DNA of 64,000 nt from Nocardia sp. CDC159 (GTDB taxonomy: Bacteria > Actinomycetota > Actinomycetes > Mycobacteriales > Mycobacteriaceae): assembly GCF_023740735.1 (NCBI RefSeq), contig NZ_JAMRXH010000003.1, positions 186,001 to 250,000 of the forward strand, given 5' to 3'. The notes beneath the pieces are model-generated. The model saw only the letters and a list, made by a program, of their open reading frames with translations, made no database searches and had not been told where the DNA came from. Shown here one piece after another: positions 18,302 to 26,786 of this stretch. The first letter of the stretch is position 1; every line of letters begins with the position of its first letter. A program made the position numbers and the translations under genes.

Positions 18302-20128
18302 CTAGAGGTTGAGTTCCCGGCGGATGCGGGCCGCGATCTCGGCGGGTGTGCCGCCGTCGGTGGTCACGACCAGATCCGGCCGCTCGGGCCGCTCGTACGG
18401 CGAGTCGATGCCGGTGAACTGCGGTAATCTTCCGGCCCGGGCGCGGGCGTAGAGGCCCTTGGGGTCGCGGCGTTCGCACACCTCGAGCGGGGTGTCCACG
18501 AACACCTCGCGAAACGGCAGCGCCCGGCCGTCGTGGATGGTGCGCGCCTGCTCGCGCTGCGCCGCGAACGGGCTGATCAACGAGACGATCGCCACCACAC
18601 CGGCATCGGCGAACAGGGCCGCCACCTCGGCCACCCGCCGGATGTTCTCGCGCCGATCGTCGTCACCGAAGCCGAGGTCGGCATTGAGGCCATGTCGCAG
18701 ATTGTCGCCGTCGAGCAGATATGCCGGACGCCCCTCGGCCACCAGCTGACGCTCCAATTCCGCTGCGATTGTGGACTTTCCGGAGCCCGACAGCCCGGTC
18801 AGCCACACCGTCGCCCCGTTATGCGCGCGCCCGGCCCGTCCGACCGAGGAGCCGTGCCAGACGACCTCGCGGTCGCGGCCGGTGTCCCGCGCCAGGATCA
18901 TTCCGGCGGCCACGGTCTGATTGGTGACGTCGTCGATGAGGATGAAGCTGCCGGTGCGCCGGTTGTCGCGGTACGGGTCGAACATCAGCGGCCTGCGACT
19001 GCGCAACGTCACTCGGGCAATGTCGTTGAGCGCCAAGCTTTGTGCGCCCACCTCGCGATGCAGGGTGTTCACGTCCAGGCGATAGTCCAGCCCCAGCACC
19101 CGCACCGAGGTGGCCTGCGCGGCCGTGCGAATGGTGTACTCCCCGCCCGGGTGCAACACCGCGTCGTCGGCGAACCAGCACACCATGGCGTCCAGCTCCC
19201 GGTCCAGACGCGGCCGATTTCCCGGGCGGGCCAACATGTCTCCGCGCCCCACATCGATCTCGTCGGCGAGGGTCAGCGAGACCGCCATGCCGGTGAACGC
19301 CTCCTCCACCGTGGTCCCGCCCGGCCCCCACACCCGGCGCACCCGGCTGGTGCGGCCCGCGGGCAGCACCACCACCTCGTCGCCCGGTTTGAAGATGCCG
19401 CCCGCGACGGTCCCGGCGTAGGCGCGATGGCCGTCGGACCGAATCACGTACTGCACCGGCAGGCGGGCATCGATCAGATTGCGGTCCGAGGCGATGTGCA
19501 CATCCTCGAGGTGACGCAGCAGCGGCGGTCCCGGGAACCACGCCAGCCGCGGCGAGTGCTCGACCACATTGTCGCCGAGCAGCGCCGACACCGGGACGAA
19601 GCTCAGATCGCCGACGGTCAACTTGGCCGCGAAATCCGCGAATTCGGCGCGAATCTCGTCGAAGCGCTGCCGCGACCAGCCGACCAGGTCCATCTTGTTC
19701 ACGCACACCACCAGATGCGGCACCCCCAGCAGCGTGGCCAGGAAGGCGTGGCGGCGGGTCTGCTCGATCACACCCTTGCGGGCATCGACGAGGATCAGCG
19801 CCAGATCCGCCGTCGAGGCACCGGTGACCATATTGCGGGTGTACTGCACATGCCCGGGGGTGTCGGCGATGACGAATTTGCGTCGCGGCGTGGCGAAGTA
19901 GCGATAGGCCACATCGATGGTGATGCCCTGTTCCCGCTCGGCCCGCAGGCCGTCGGTCACCAGCGCCAGGTCCGTTGCCCCGTCGCCGCGTCGAACGCTG
20001 GCGCGCTCGATGGCGGTCAGCTGATCGGCGAACAGATTCTTGGAGTCGTAGAGCATCCGCCCGATCAGGGTGGACTTGCCGTCGTCGACGCTGCCCGCCG
20101 TGGCCAGCCGTAACAGGTTGCGGCTCAT
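18302..20128 (-). CDS. cysNC: Bifunctional sulfate adenylyltransferase subunit 1 / APS kinase
   Basis: 608 aa with two enzymes in one chain. Residues ~1-425 are the CysN GTPase that drives ATP sulfurylase: [26 protein letters not shown] and [10 protein letters not shown]. Residues ~430-608 are the APS kinase Cys[45 protein letters not shown]. Together with CysD it converts sulfate to APS and then to PAPS, the sulfuryl donor. It overlaps the cysD stop as ATGA, so the two are translationally coupled. The fused form occurs in mycobacteria (Rv1286), but there it is not next to a sulfotransferase. Confidence 0.96.
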   Translation of the reverse strand: MSRNLLRLATAGSVDDGKSTLIGRMLYDSKNLFADQLTAIERASVRRGDGATDLALVTDGLRAEREQGITIDVAYRYFATPRRKFVIADTPGHVQYTRNMVTGASTADLALILVDARKGVIEQTRRHAFLATLLGVPHLVVCVNKMDLVGWSRQRFDEIRAEFADFAAKLTVGDLSFVPVSALLGDNVVEHSPRLAWFPGPPLLRHLEDVHIASDRNLIDARLPVQYVIRSDGHRAYAGTVAGGIFKPGDEVVVLPAGRTSRVRRVWGPGGTTVEEAFTGMAVSLTLADEIDVGRGDMLARPGNRPRLDRELDAMVCWFADDAVLHPGGEYTIRTAAQATSVRVLGLDYRLDVNTLHREVGAQSLALNDIARVTLRSRRPLMFDPYRDNRRTGSFILIDDVTNQTVAAGMILARDTGRDREVVWHGSSVGRAGRAHNGATVWLTGLSGSGKSTIAAELERQLVAEGRPAYLLDGDNLRHGLNADLGFGDDDRRENIRRVAEVAALFADAGVVAIVSLISPFAAQREQARTIHDGRALPFREVFVDTPLEVCERRDPKGLYARARAGRLPQFTGIDSPYERPERPDLVVTTDGGTPAEIAARIRRELNL

Positions 20129-21033
20129 CAGAAGTAGCCCTCTCGCTTGCGGTCCTCCATGCCGGACTCCGATATTCGGTCGTCGGCGCGGGTCGCACCG
20201 CGTTCGGTCAGCCGGGTGACGGCGGTCTCGGCGATGACGGCGGCCGGATCGGCGGCCTCGCTCTCGATGCAGCCGGTGCAGGTGGCATCGCCGACCGTGC
20301 GGAAGCGCACCGTGGTCTCGAAGGTCTGCTCATCGGGCCGGGCTTCCAGAAAGCCGTTGGCGGCCAACAGCATTCCGTCTCGGCGTACCACCCGCCGCCG
20401 GTGCGCGTAGTACAGCGACGGCAGGTCCACGGCCTCGCGATCGATGTACTCCCAGATGTCCAGCTCGGTCCAGTTCGACAGCGGGAAGACCCGGATGTGT
20501 TCGCCCGCACGGTGTCTGCCGTTGTAGAGATTCCAGATCTCCGGTCGCTGCGCCCGCGGCTCCCACGCGCCGAACTCGTCGCGGAAGCTGAACACCCGTT
20601 CCTTGGCCCGCGCCTTCTCCTCGTCGCGCCGCGCGCCACCGAATACGGCGTCGAAGCGTTGCTCGCCGATCACGCGCAGCAATGTGGTGGTCTGCAGGCG
20701 ATTGCGACCCTCCCCCGCGCGCTCCACGACCCGTCCGGCGTCGATATCGTCCTGCACCCGCCCCACCAGCAGCCGGGCCCCCAGTCGCGCCGCCGTGCGA
20801 TCGCGGAACTTGATCACCTCGTCGAAGTTGTGCCCGGTGTCGATGTGCAGCAGCGGGAACGGCAGCGGCGCGGGCCAGAACGCCTTGCGCGCCAGCTCCA
20901 GCATCACCGCCGAATCCTTACCCCCGGAGAACAGCAGCACCGGCCGTTCGAAGGTCGCCGCCACCTCCCGGAAGATGTGCACCGACTCGGCCTCCAGGGC
21001 CGCCAGATGCGACAGCTCGTATCCCGTCCGCAC
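20128..21033 (-). CDS. cysD: Sulfate adenylyltransferase subunit 2
   Basis: 301 aa. The PP-loop [14 protein letters not shown] lies near residue 33; [36 protein letters not shown] and [16 protein letters not shown] are conserved CysD blocks. It activates sulfate with ATP to APS, using GTP hydrolysis by CysN. It is the first gene of the leftward operon, and its start is 18 bp from a candidate operator shared with the divergent iclR-type gene. In this family the C-terminus ends KREGYF, as here, so the protein is complete. Confidence 0.96.
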   Translation of the reverse strand: MRTGYELSHLAALEAESVHIFREVAATFERPVLLFSGGKDSAVMLELARKAFWPAPLPFPLLHIDTGHNFDEVIKFRDRTAARLGARLLVGRVQDDIDAGRVVERAGEGRNRLQTTTLLRVIGEQRFDAVFGGARRDEEKARAKERVFSFRDEFGAWEPRAQRPEIWNLYNGRHRAGEHIRVFPLSNWTELDIWEYIDREAVDLPSLYYAHRRRVVRRDGMLLAANGFLEARPDEQTFETTVRFRTVGDATCTGCIESEAADPAAVIAETAVTRLTERGATRADDRISESGMEDRKREGYF

Positions 21034-21051
21034 AACTCACCCGCCCGCTTG

Positions 21052-21086
21052 CAATGTCGAATATTCGACGCTATCGTTCGATATTG
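21052..21086. promoter_or_regulatory. Candidate IclR operator between cysD and the regulator gene
   Basis: CAATGTCGAA (21052-21061) and TTCGATATTG (21077-21086) form a 10-bp inverted repeat with one mismatch and a 15-nt spacer. Overlapping the left arm is a perfect 12-bp palindrome TCGAATATTCGA (21057-21068). This is the only AT-rich block between the two divergent genes. It is well placed for the IclR-type protein to control both itself and the cysD operon. Confidence 0.55.
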
Positions 21087-21139
21087 TGACACCGACGATA
21101 GGCCGCCCGCGCCGCGCCGGTCAAGAACCTGTTTCAGAA

Positions 21140-22012
21140 ATGGGTTCCGGCACCGCCCCCGCATCCCCGCCCACCCACCGCGTGGTGCAGGTGATCGAGC
21201 TGCTCTCCCGCCGCCCAGCCGAGCACCTGTCCCTCGCGCGGATCGTCCGCGAGACCGGCATGTCCCGGGCCACCGCCCACGCGGTGCTGACCCAGCTGAG
21301 CGCCGACGGCTGGACGATCCGGGACGCGGGCGGCAACTACGGCCTGGGCCTAGGCCTGCTCACGGTCGCCCGCCGGGCCGAGGCCGCGTTCCCGCTGCGC
21401 CGCCTCGCCCAGGAACCCATGCGCGAACTCACCGCCCGCCTGCGGGTTCCGGTCTTCCTCGCCGAGCGCGACGCCGACTCCATCCTCATCACCGAGGTGC
21501 TCGGCACCCCCTCGGTCCCCTGGATCCGTCCGGGCCGCCGCCTCCCCCTCGCACCCCCGGTCGCCCGCGAGTTCATCGCCTGGGCACCGGAATCCGATCG
21601 CGCCGCCTGGCTAGCGACCGCCGACCCCACCCACCGCGACCGCCTGCTGACCGTCCTCGACGCCATCCGCACCCGCGGCTACTCGGTCGAGCGCCTGGCC
21701 GACGATTCCGCCCCCATGCTCGAAGCCCTGGCGTCCCTGCGCGATTCCCCCGTCACCGACCCCCTCCGCCACCGCCTCAACGCCCTCATCGCCGACCTGA
21801 TCACCATCGACTACCTCCCCACCGAACTCGGCCCCGACAACGCGGTGGTCACGGTCGCCGCCCCCATCTTCACCACCACCCCCACCACCGTCACCGCCAC
21901 CATCGTCGCCTGCCCCGACACCCACCTGTCGGCAACCGAACTCGAAACCATGGGCGCCGCGGTCCGCGCCACCGCCGACCGGATCACACAATCGCTCGGC
22001 ACCACGGCGTGA
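21140..22012 (+). CDS. IclR-family transcriptional regulator
   Basis: 290 aa from ATG 21140 (MGSGTAPASPPTHRVVQVIELLSR). An alternative GTG at 21086 would begin inside the operator repeat, so I prefer the ATG. Residues ~12-75 hold the winged helix-turn-helix (LSLARIVRETGMSRATAHAVLTQLSADGWTI by position), and the rest is the effector-binding domain (VPVFLAERDADSILITEV, WIRPGRRLPLAPPVAREFIAW). IclR proteins commonly act as local repressors or activators of catabolic or biosynthetic operons in response to a small molecule. Divergent arrangement with cysD argues that it controls PAPS synthesis and the sulfotransferase operon. Confidence 0.85.
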   Translation: MGSGTAPASPPTHRVVQVIELLSRRPAEHLSLARIVRETGMSRATAHAVLTQLSADGWTIRDAGGNYGLGLGLLTVARRAEAAFPLRRLAQEPMRELTARLRVPVFLAERDADSILITEVLGTPSVPWIRPGRRLPLAPPVAREFIAWAPESDRAAWLATADPTHRDRLLTVLDAIRTRGYSVERLADDSAPMLEALASLRDSPVTDPLRHRLNALIADLITIDYLPTELGPDNAVVTVAAPIFTTTPTTVTATIVACPDTHLSATELETMGAAVRATADRITQSLGTTA

Positions 22013-22141
22013 GCCGCGGCCGAGTGCAGTTCCGGTTCTCGTATTCGAGGGACGACGAGGAAGGAATGTCGCGAGGACGAAGATCGACAGCGACAGGCAG
22101 AGCACAATGAGAATTCCTGTGTGCCAGTCGAAATCGATCAC
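22013..22141 (-). CDS. Possible small membrane protein, 3' end unclear
   Basis: From GTG 22141 the minus strand encodes MIDFDWHTGILIVL then a hydrophobic run to FLPRRPS, a convincing N-in or N-out single membrane helix. Its GTG overlaps the TGA of the upstream 63-aa frame (GTGA), as in coupled genes. The frame has no stop until 21611, which would lie antisense inside the iclR-type gene; I mark only the part outside it. It may be a 5' remnant or a real gene overlapping iclR. Confidence 0.3.
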
Positions 22142-22329
22142 GACGCCGCCACCTCGTCCTCGTCGTCCTGCTCCTCCGGGCCGACTGGGAGGCACCTGGA
22201 CACCGACCCGCTCGGGACGAACAGTTCGAGATAGACTCCAGGACCGCTGTCCTCGTCGGGTTCATCGCCGTAGTCGAAGAGCTCCAGCACACCGCCGTCG
22301 AACACAAAAAGTCTCGCCCACCTGCACAT
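22138..22329 (-). CDS. Small acidic hypothetical protein (63 aa)
   Basis: MCRWARLFVFDGGVLELFDY, then an Asp/Glu/Pro-rich middle, then LELFVPSGSVSR and an acidic tail. The ATG at 22329 has GGGAGC about 5 nt upstream, which supports translation. It is divergent from the XRE module at 22520 and appears coupled to the possible membrane protein downstream. I do not recognise the family; composition is acidic and unlike random GC-rich shadow frames, which are Arg/Ala/Pro-rich. Confidence 0.45.
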   Translation of the reverse strand: MCRWARLFVFDGGVLELFDYGDEPDEDSGPGVYLELFVPSGSVSRCLPVGPEEQDDEDEVAAS

Positions 22330-22519
22330 CTCCAGCTCCCGTCACTGCCGTCGCGGATCTGATGCCATGTGACGCTACGAAGCGATTCATCGAGAGTCCA
22401 TGCTCATGCTCCAATATGCTTGTTTCCCATAATCAGTGCACAGAAGGCATGTGACTGCGAGACCATCGGATGAGCGCAAGCATGAGTGCGCATGAACCCT
22501 TCGACAGGAGGCTCCGATC

Positions 22520-22861
22520 ATGTGGTTACTGTTCTTGGGCAAGGGCGGCACCGAAGGCGGCGGGTGTCCCTCGCTGTATGCCACCGACAGAAACACCTAC
22601 ATCGTTCAGGGATGGAAGACGAACACACCGGAATCCATCGAGATACCGCATCTCCTGCTCGGCTTCCTTCAGCCGGATACGTACATCGGCGCTCCTCTCG
22701 CCGATAGCGGGCGCGGAACCTTCGTCCTGTCCGGCACACCGGTCACCGACCTCGAAGCACTCGATCGGATGGACATTTATCCGGACGAGGCGTGCGTCGA
22801 GGTCCCCAAGATGGAAAGGACTTTCCACGGACATGCTTCTGGCGCAGGGCAACTCGTTTGA
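22520..22861 (+). CDS. Conserved small protein of XRE/DUF6879 module
   Basis: 113 aa. The ATG at 22520 follows ACAGGAGG (22504-22511) with 8-nt spacing, an excellent ribosome site. MWLLFLGKGGTEGGGCPSLY, GWKTNTPESIEIPHLLLGFL and RGTFVLSGTPVTDL look like a compact beta-rich fold; I recall such proteins preceding DUF6879/XRE pairs in Nocardia and Streptomyces, but no function is known to me. It overlaps the DUF6879 gene by 29 nt in another frame, which suggests coupled translation. A CATAAT at 22428-22433 may be the -10 of the operon. Confidence 0.7.
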   Translation: MWLLFLGKGGTEGGGCPSLYATDRNTYIVQGWKTNTPESIEIPHLLLGFLQPDTYIGAPLADSGRGTFVLSGTPVTDLEALDRMDIYPDEACVEVPKMERTFHGHASGAGQLV

Positions 22862-23354
22862 CGATCTATTTCGCGCGGCGAAGAGGGAGGCCTTCCACCT
22901 CGAGGTGAGGGATAACTACTATCCCGACGACTACCCACCGCTTCAGCGCTTCCTCGCGAACAGCCCCGACGACTACGAGTGGTTCCAGCCCTGGTTGAAC
23001 CTGGTGCGGGAGACGACGTCCAGGGGCGTGGCCGTCAAGCGAGCGAGGGTGGTCACCGAGCCACACAACGACTACACCCGATACGCGAAGCACGTTGCCC
23101 GCTTGAACATGGAGGCCGGGGAGGAAATCCGTTATCTCGCACGCCATCTGATCGATCCGGACGAGCTGACCGTCGACGATTGGTGGATATTCGACGACGA
23201 GGTCGTGGCCTTCACTCTGTTCGAACCGGGAGAGGTCGGGCGCTGGACCGGAGGGGCGGTCACGGTCGATCCCAGGATCGTCGACTACGTCCGTGCCGTG
23301 AAGAATCGGGTCTGGGCCATCGCAGTTCCGTTGCCGGAATACCGCGAGCGGTGA
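22833..23354 (+). CDS. DUF6879 family protein
   Basis: 173 aa from ATG 22833 (MLLAQGNSFDDLFRAAKREAF), with GGAAAGGA upstream. Highly acidic and Tyr/Trp-rich: VRDNYYPDDYPPLQRFL, then VKRARVVTEP, YLARHLIDPDELTVDDWWIF and VAFTLFEPGEVGRWTGG. The pattern DDWWIFDD...V is characteristic of DUF6879, a family encoded beside XRE/DUF5753 regulators in actinomycetes, where it may be the effector or toxin-like partner. The TGA stop overlaps the GTG of the regulator gene. Function remains unproven. Confidence 0.75.
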   Translation: MLLAQGNSFDDLFRAAKREAFHLEVRDNYYPDDYPPLQRFLANSPDDYEWFQPWLNLVRETTSRGVAVKRARVVTEPHNDYTRYAKHVARLNMEAGEEIRYLARHLIDPDELTVDDWWIFDDEVVAFTLFEPGEVGRWTGGAVTVDPRIVDYVRAVKNRVWAIAVPLPEYRER

Positions 23355-24187
23355 CCGGCTCGGTTCACCAGGAGAGGGAGGCTCTCGGAGGGCGTCTCCG
23401 GGAGCTTCGTCTGGACGCGGGCCTCTCGGGCACCGAGCTGGCGCGGCGGGCCGGGTGGCATCAAACCAAGGTCTCGAAAATCGAATACGGAAAGACCAAG
23501 CCGACGGAGGACGATATCAGGGCCTGGTGCTCGCTGACCGGCGCCGAGCGACAGCTGCCGGACCTCATAGCCACCGCCCGCAATATCGAAGCCGCCTATC
23601 TGGAGTGGCGGCGGATACTCGGGACAGGAACGAGAAGGCGTCAGCAGGCTTCGATCAAGCTGGAATCGGAGACGGAGTACCTGCGCGTCTATCATCCGAC
23701 GTTGGTACCGGGGCTGCTTCAGACCGCCGAATACGCGGAGGGTGTCCTGCGCAGCGTCATCGAGTTCCAAGGAGTTCCGAACGATCTGGACGCGGGTGTG
23801 GCCAAGAGGTTGGAAAGACAGCAGATTCTCTACCGACGAAACCATCGTTTTCATTTCGTCGTAGCCGAGCAGGCCTTGCGGACGACGGTAGGCAATGACC
23901 AGGTGATGCTCGGCCAGCTGGATCGGCTGCATGCTGTGGTGGGCATGCCGCGAGTACTTCTCGGAATCGTCTCGGATACAGCGCAATACCGGGTGCCGAT
24001 GCAGAACTTCATGATCTTCGACGACAAGCGGGTCATGGTCGAGAACGTCACGGCCGAGCTCACCATCACCCAACCGCGGGAAATCGCCCTTTACGGTCGA
24101 GCCTTCGACATCCTCGTCAAACAATCGGTCACCGGCGCGGGGGCCCGCGAACTGATCCGCAAAGCGGCCGAAAGCCGAGGCCGCTAG
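23351..24187 (+). CDS. XRE helix-turn-helix regulator with DUF5753 (Scr1-type)
   Basis: 278 aa from GTG 23351, overlapping the DUF6879 stop (GTGA). The N-terminal HTH is clear: LGGRLRELRLDAGLSGTELA followed by RRAGWHQTKVSKIEYGKTKP. The large C-terminal DUF5753 region contains LRVYHPTLVPGLLQTAEYA and later VVAEQALRTTVG. Relatives such as Scr1 of S. coelicolor work with small DUF397 partners and affect differentiation; here the partner is DUF6879. The stop codon overlaps the stop of the convergent K+ channel gene by 4 nt. GC content is somewhat lower than around it, consistent with mobility of such modules. Confidence 0.88.
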   Translation: MTGSVHQEREALGGRLRELRLDAGLSGTELARRAGWHQTKVSKIEYGKTKPTEDDIRAWCSLTGAERQLPDLIATARNIEAAYLEWRRILGTGTRRRQQASIKLESETEYLRVYHPTLVPGLLQTAEYAEGVLRSVIEFQGVPNDLDAGVAKRLERQQILYRRNHRFHFVVAEQALRTTVGNDQVMLGQLDRLHAVVGMPRVLLGIVSDTAQYRVPMQNFMIFDDKRVMVENVTAELTITQPREIALYGRAFDILVKQSVTGAGARELIRKAAESRGR

Positions 24188-25230
24188 AACGCCCGACGCA
24201 GTTCGTCGGATGTCAGTCGGCGAGGCCCGATGTAGTACAGCACCGTCCCCGCCTCGAGTTCCGTTGCCCAGCCGGGGTTTACGGTCAACCCGTCGGCGGT
24301 GCGGATGGCGAGGACCGTGATGCCGTGGTGGCGGCCCAGGGTGATCTGGCACTGTTCCATCGTCAGTGGGCCGATCGAGTCCGGGATCGTCACCGAATAG
24401 GTGTCCGCGCCGCCGTGGGTCATGAGGTCGGTGTAGACCTCGGTGATGCCGGGGGAGGTCATCTCCTCGGTGATCATGCGGGGGGAATGCCATTGGACGC
24501 AGCGGATTTTCGGGTCCACGTAGTGGAGCAGGGTGGTGCGGTCCAGATCGCGCAGGGTGACCACGGTGTGGGCGTTGGGGTTGAGGTGGTCGACGATGGT
24601 GGCCAGGGCCAGGGCCTCGTTGTCGTCGCGGGCGTCGACCAGGACGACGGCCGCGCGATGGACTCCGGCGCGGCGGAGGGTGGCCTCGTCGGTCAGGTCG
24701 CCGCGCACGAAATCGACGGTGCGGTCGGGCATCGGGTGGGTGGGAGTGTCGGACCAGGCGCACAGCACCAGGCGCGGGCAGCCGTCGGCCAACAGGTCGG
24801 TGACGAGGCGTTCGGTGCGGCCGGGGAGATAGCCGAGGAGCACCGTGTGCCCGGTGGCGCGGACGGTGATGGTTCCCTGCACGATTCGGCCTTTCGCCTC
24901 CGACAGTGTGCTCACCAGCCGGGTGAATACGGTGGTGAGGGCGACGATGCCGCCGATGATCACGTACGCGCCGACGACGTGGCCGAGGCCGGTCTTCGGG
25001 AAGAAATCGCCGTAGCCCACGGTGGCGGCGGTGACCACGAAGAACCACCAGTAGTTCGCCGGTCGCACCAGTTCGCTGTCCGCGGGCTCGGCCAGCGCCA
25101 TCAGCGGCCAGCTGGTCGCGAACACGAAGGAGATCACCACGATCGGAGTCAGCCAACCGAGCAACGGCTCGAGGCGCCCCAGCAGGCGAGACAGAACGAA
25201 CAGCACAGCAAATCCCAGCGACGAGTGCAC
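24184..25230 (-). CDS. Two-TM potassium channel with RCK/TrkA-N domain
   Basis: 348 aa from GTG 25230. Hydrophobic segments at the N-terminus (VVISFVFATSWPLMALA) are followed by the selectivity filter in VVTAATVGYGDFFP and a second inner helix (VVGAYVIIGGIVALTTVF). From about residue 120 comes a Rossmann RCK domain (HTVLLGYLPGRTERLV, VDFVRGDLTDEATLRRAG), and the C-terminal part resembles TrkA-C. It should conduct K+ and be gated by a ligand bound at the RCK ring. The first hydrophobic part hints at an extra N-terminal helix pair, so topology may be more than two helices. It ends tail-to-tail with the XRE gene. Confidence 0.88.
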   Translation of the reverse strand: MHSSLGFAVLFVLSRLLGRLEPLLGWLTPIVVISFVFATSWPLMALAEPADSELVRPANYWWFFVVTAATVGYGDFFPKTGLGHVVGAYVIIGGIVALTTVFTRLVSTLSEAKGRIVQGTITVRATGHTVLLGYLPGRTERLVTDLLADGCPRLVLCAWSDTPTHPMPDRTVDFVRGDLTDEATLRRAGVHRAAVVLVDARDDNEALALATIVDHLNPNAHTVVTLRDLDRTTLLHYVDPKIRCVQWHSPRMITEEMTSPGITEVYTDLMTHGGADTYSVTIPDSIGPLTMEQCQITLGRHHGITVLAIRTADGLTVNPGWATELEAGTVLYYIGPRRLTSDELRRAF

Positions 25231-25293
25231 CCACCCTAAGCGTCCCGCGCTTACGAACCGGGCGAATTCGGCAGAATGTGCCGATGGAGGTCG

Positions 25294-26640
25294 CTAACCG
25301 CGCGGTCTGAGGTGCACGCGGATGTCCTCGGCCGCCCACAGCACGAAACGCTCGACGGGTGTGACCTCGTGTCCGGCGACGAGTTCGAATCGGAAGCGCC
25401 GGATCAGCATCGCCAGCACCAGCTGCGCCTCGACCATGGCCAGGGCCGCGCCCTCGCAGCCGCGCGGGCCGAGGCCGAAGGGCAGGTAGGCGAAGCGGTG
25501 GCGTTCGGCGATTCGTTCCGGGGCGAAGCGTTCGGGGTCGAATTCGGCGGGGGCGGGCCAGTATTCGGGGTTCATGTGCACGGCGCGGAACGGCAGGAAG
25601 ATGGTGGTCCCGACCGGGATCGGATGGCCGCCGATGGTCATGTCCTCGGTCGCCTCCCGGGCGCCGTAGGGGCCGGGTGGATACAGCCGCATCGTCTCCT
25701 GCAGCACCATCCGCAAATAGCGCAGGCGTTTGAGGTCGCCGTAGGCGGGCGCGTCCCGGTCCCGGAGCACCGCGCGCACCTCCTCGGCGACCCGGTCGGC
25801 GATCGCGGGGTGGCGGGCGAGCAGATAGAGGGTCCACGAGACCGCCACACCGGTGGTGTGATGGGCGGCGAGCATCGTCATCAGCACCGTGTCGCGAATC
25901 CGCGCGGCCGGTTGGCCCGCGGCCGCCAGCGCGGCGATGAGGTCGCTGCGGTCGACCGATTCCGGCGCCTCGGTCGCGTGCGCGGCCAGGACCTCGTCGA
26001 CGGTCGCCCGCAGATATGCCAGGGCCGCCTCGGCGCGCGCCTCGTCACCACCGTCGGGCTCGTACAGCCGCCCCAGATACTCCCCCAGCACCTCCTGGAA
26101 CGCCGCCACCACCCGCGCCGCCCGCTCCGATCGCCAATCCGAGCCCAGCGCATAGGCGCAGATCATTCGCAGCGACAGCGCACTGAGATCGTGCTGCAAC
26201 CCGATCGGGCCGCCGGCGGCGGCCCACCGGTCGGCCAGCTCCCGGGTCAGCGCCACGAACTGCTTGAAATGCGCCTCGTGCGACTGCCGTCCGGCCAGCA
26301 CCGACAGCAGCACCCGCCGCCACGGTGCGTGTTCGGCGGCGGTCATGGTCTGCAGATTGCCCGACTCCTGCAGTGGGGCAAGGAATTCGAACAACCGCTG
26401 CGGCCGCGCATCGATCCTGGCGACCGGCTCGAGCAGCACCGGATCGGCGATCGACACCGCCCGAGCCGTACCGGGCAGGACGAATCGCACCACCGGCCCG
26501 TACTCGTCGTGCAGCGTCAGCTGATAGTTGTGCAGCCCGCCCGCGGCAGCGATATCGGCGGGCCCACCACCCTCCGGCCCCGGAATTGCCCTCCACGCAC
26601 TGTCGACCCCGACCCTCACGACACTGCTCCCCTCGGTCAT
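25294..26640 (-). CDS. Cytochrome P450
   Basis: About 448 aa from ATG 26640 (MTEGSSVVRVG); ATG 26652 directly behind GAGGAGG is an alternative. The haem-binding loop FGLGPRGCEGAAL, the ExxR motif in LQETMRLYPPGPYG and the PERF-type FDPERFAPERI are clear. The I-helix reads MLAAHHTTGVAV: the usual A-G-x-D/E-T is changed to A-H-H-T, with the acidic residue missing, so oxygen activation may be unusual. Substrate is unknown. It is divergently placed against a VOC-family gene 147 bp away; no ferredoxin gene is adjacent. Confidence 0.92.
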   Translation of the reverse strand: MTEGSSVVRVGVDSAWRAIPGPEGGGPADIAAAGGLHNYQLTLHDEYGPVVRFVLPGTARAVSIADPVLLEPVARIDARPQRLFEFLAPLQESGNLQTMTAAEHAPWRRVLLSVLAGRQSHEAHFKQFVALTRELADRWAAAGGPIGLQHDLSALSLRMICAYALGSDWRSERAARVVAAFQEVLGEYLGRLYEPDGGDEARAEAALAYLRATVDEVLAAHATEAPESVDRSDLIAALAAAGQPAARIRDTVLMTMLAAHHTTGVAVSWTLYLLARHPAIADRVAEEVRAVLRDRDAPAYGDLKRLRYLRMVLQETMRLYPPGPYGAREATEDMTIGGHPIPVGTTIFLPFRAVHMNPEYWPAPAEFDPERFAPERIAERHRFAYLPFGLGPRGCEGAALAMVEAQLVLAMLIRRFRFELVAGHEVTPVERFVLWAAEDIRVHLRPRG

Positions 26641-26786
26641 CTTTCCGGCCATCCTCCTCGCCTCCCCCAGGCGGCGCAATAGCGAAAGGCGTTGGCACGA
26701 AAAAGATCTCGGATCGACGACGACCCGCACTTGACCTCGAGTGGACTTCAGGTTCTACCGTCGGGACCGACGATATGGAGGAACCG

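Noticed and set aside
22107..22454. 115-aa plus-strand frame
   Set aside because: Arg/Pro/Ser-rich with poor start context and opposite the better-supported acidic frame at 22138-22329.
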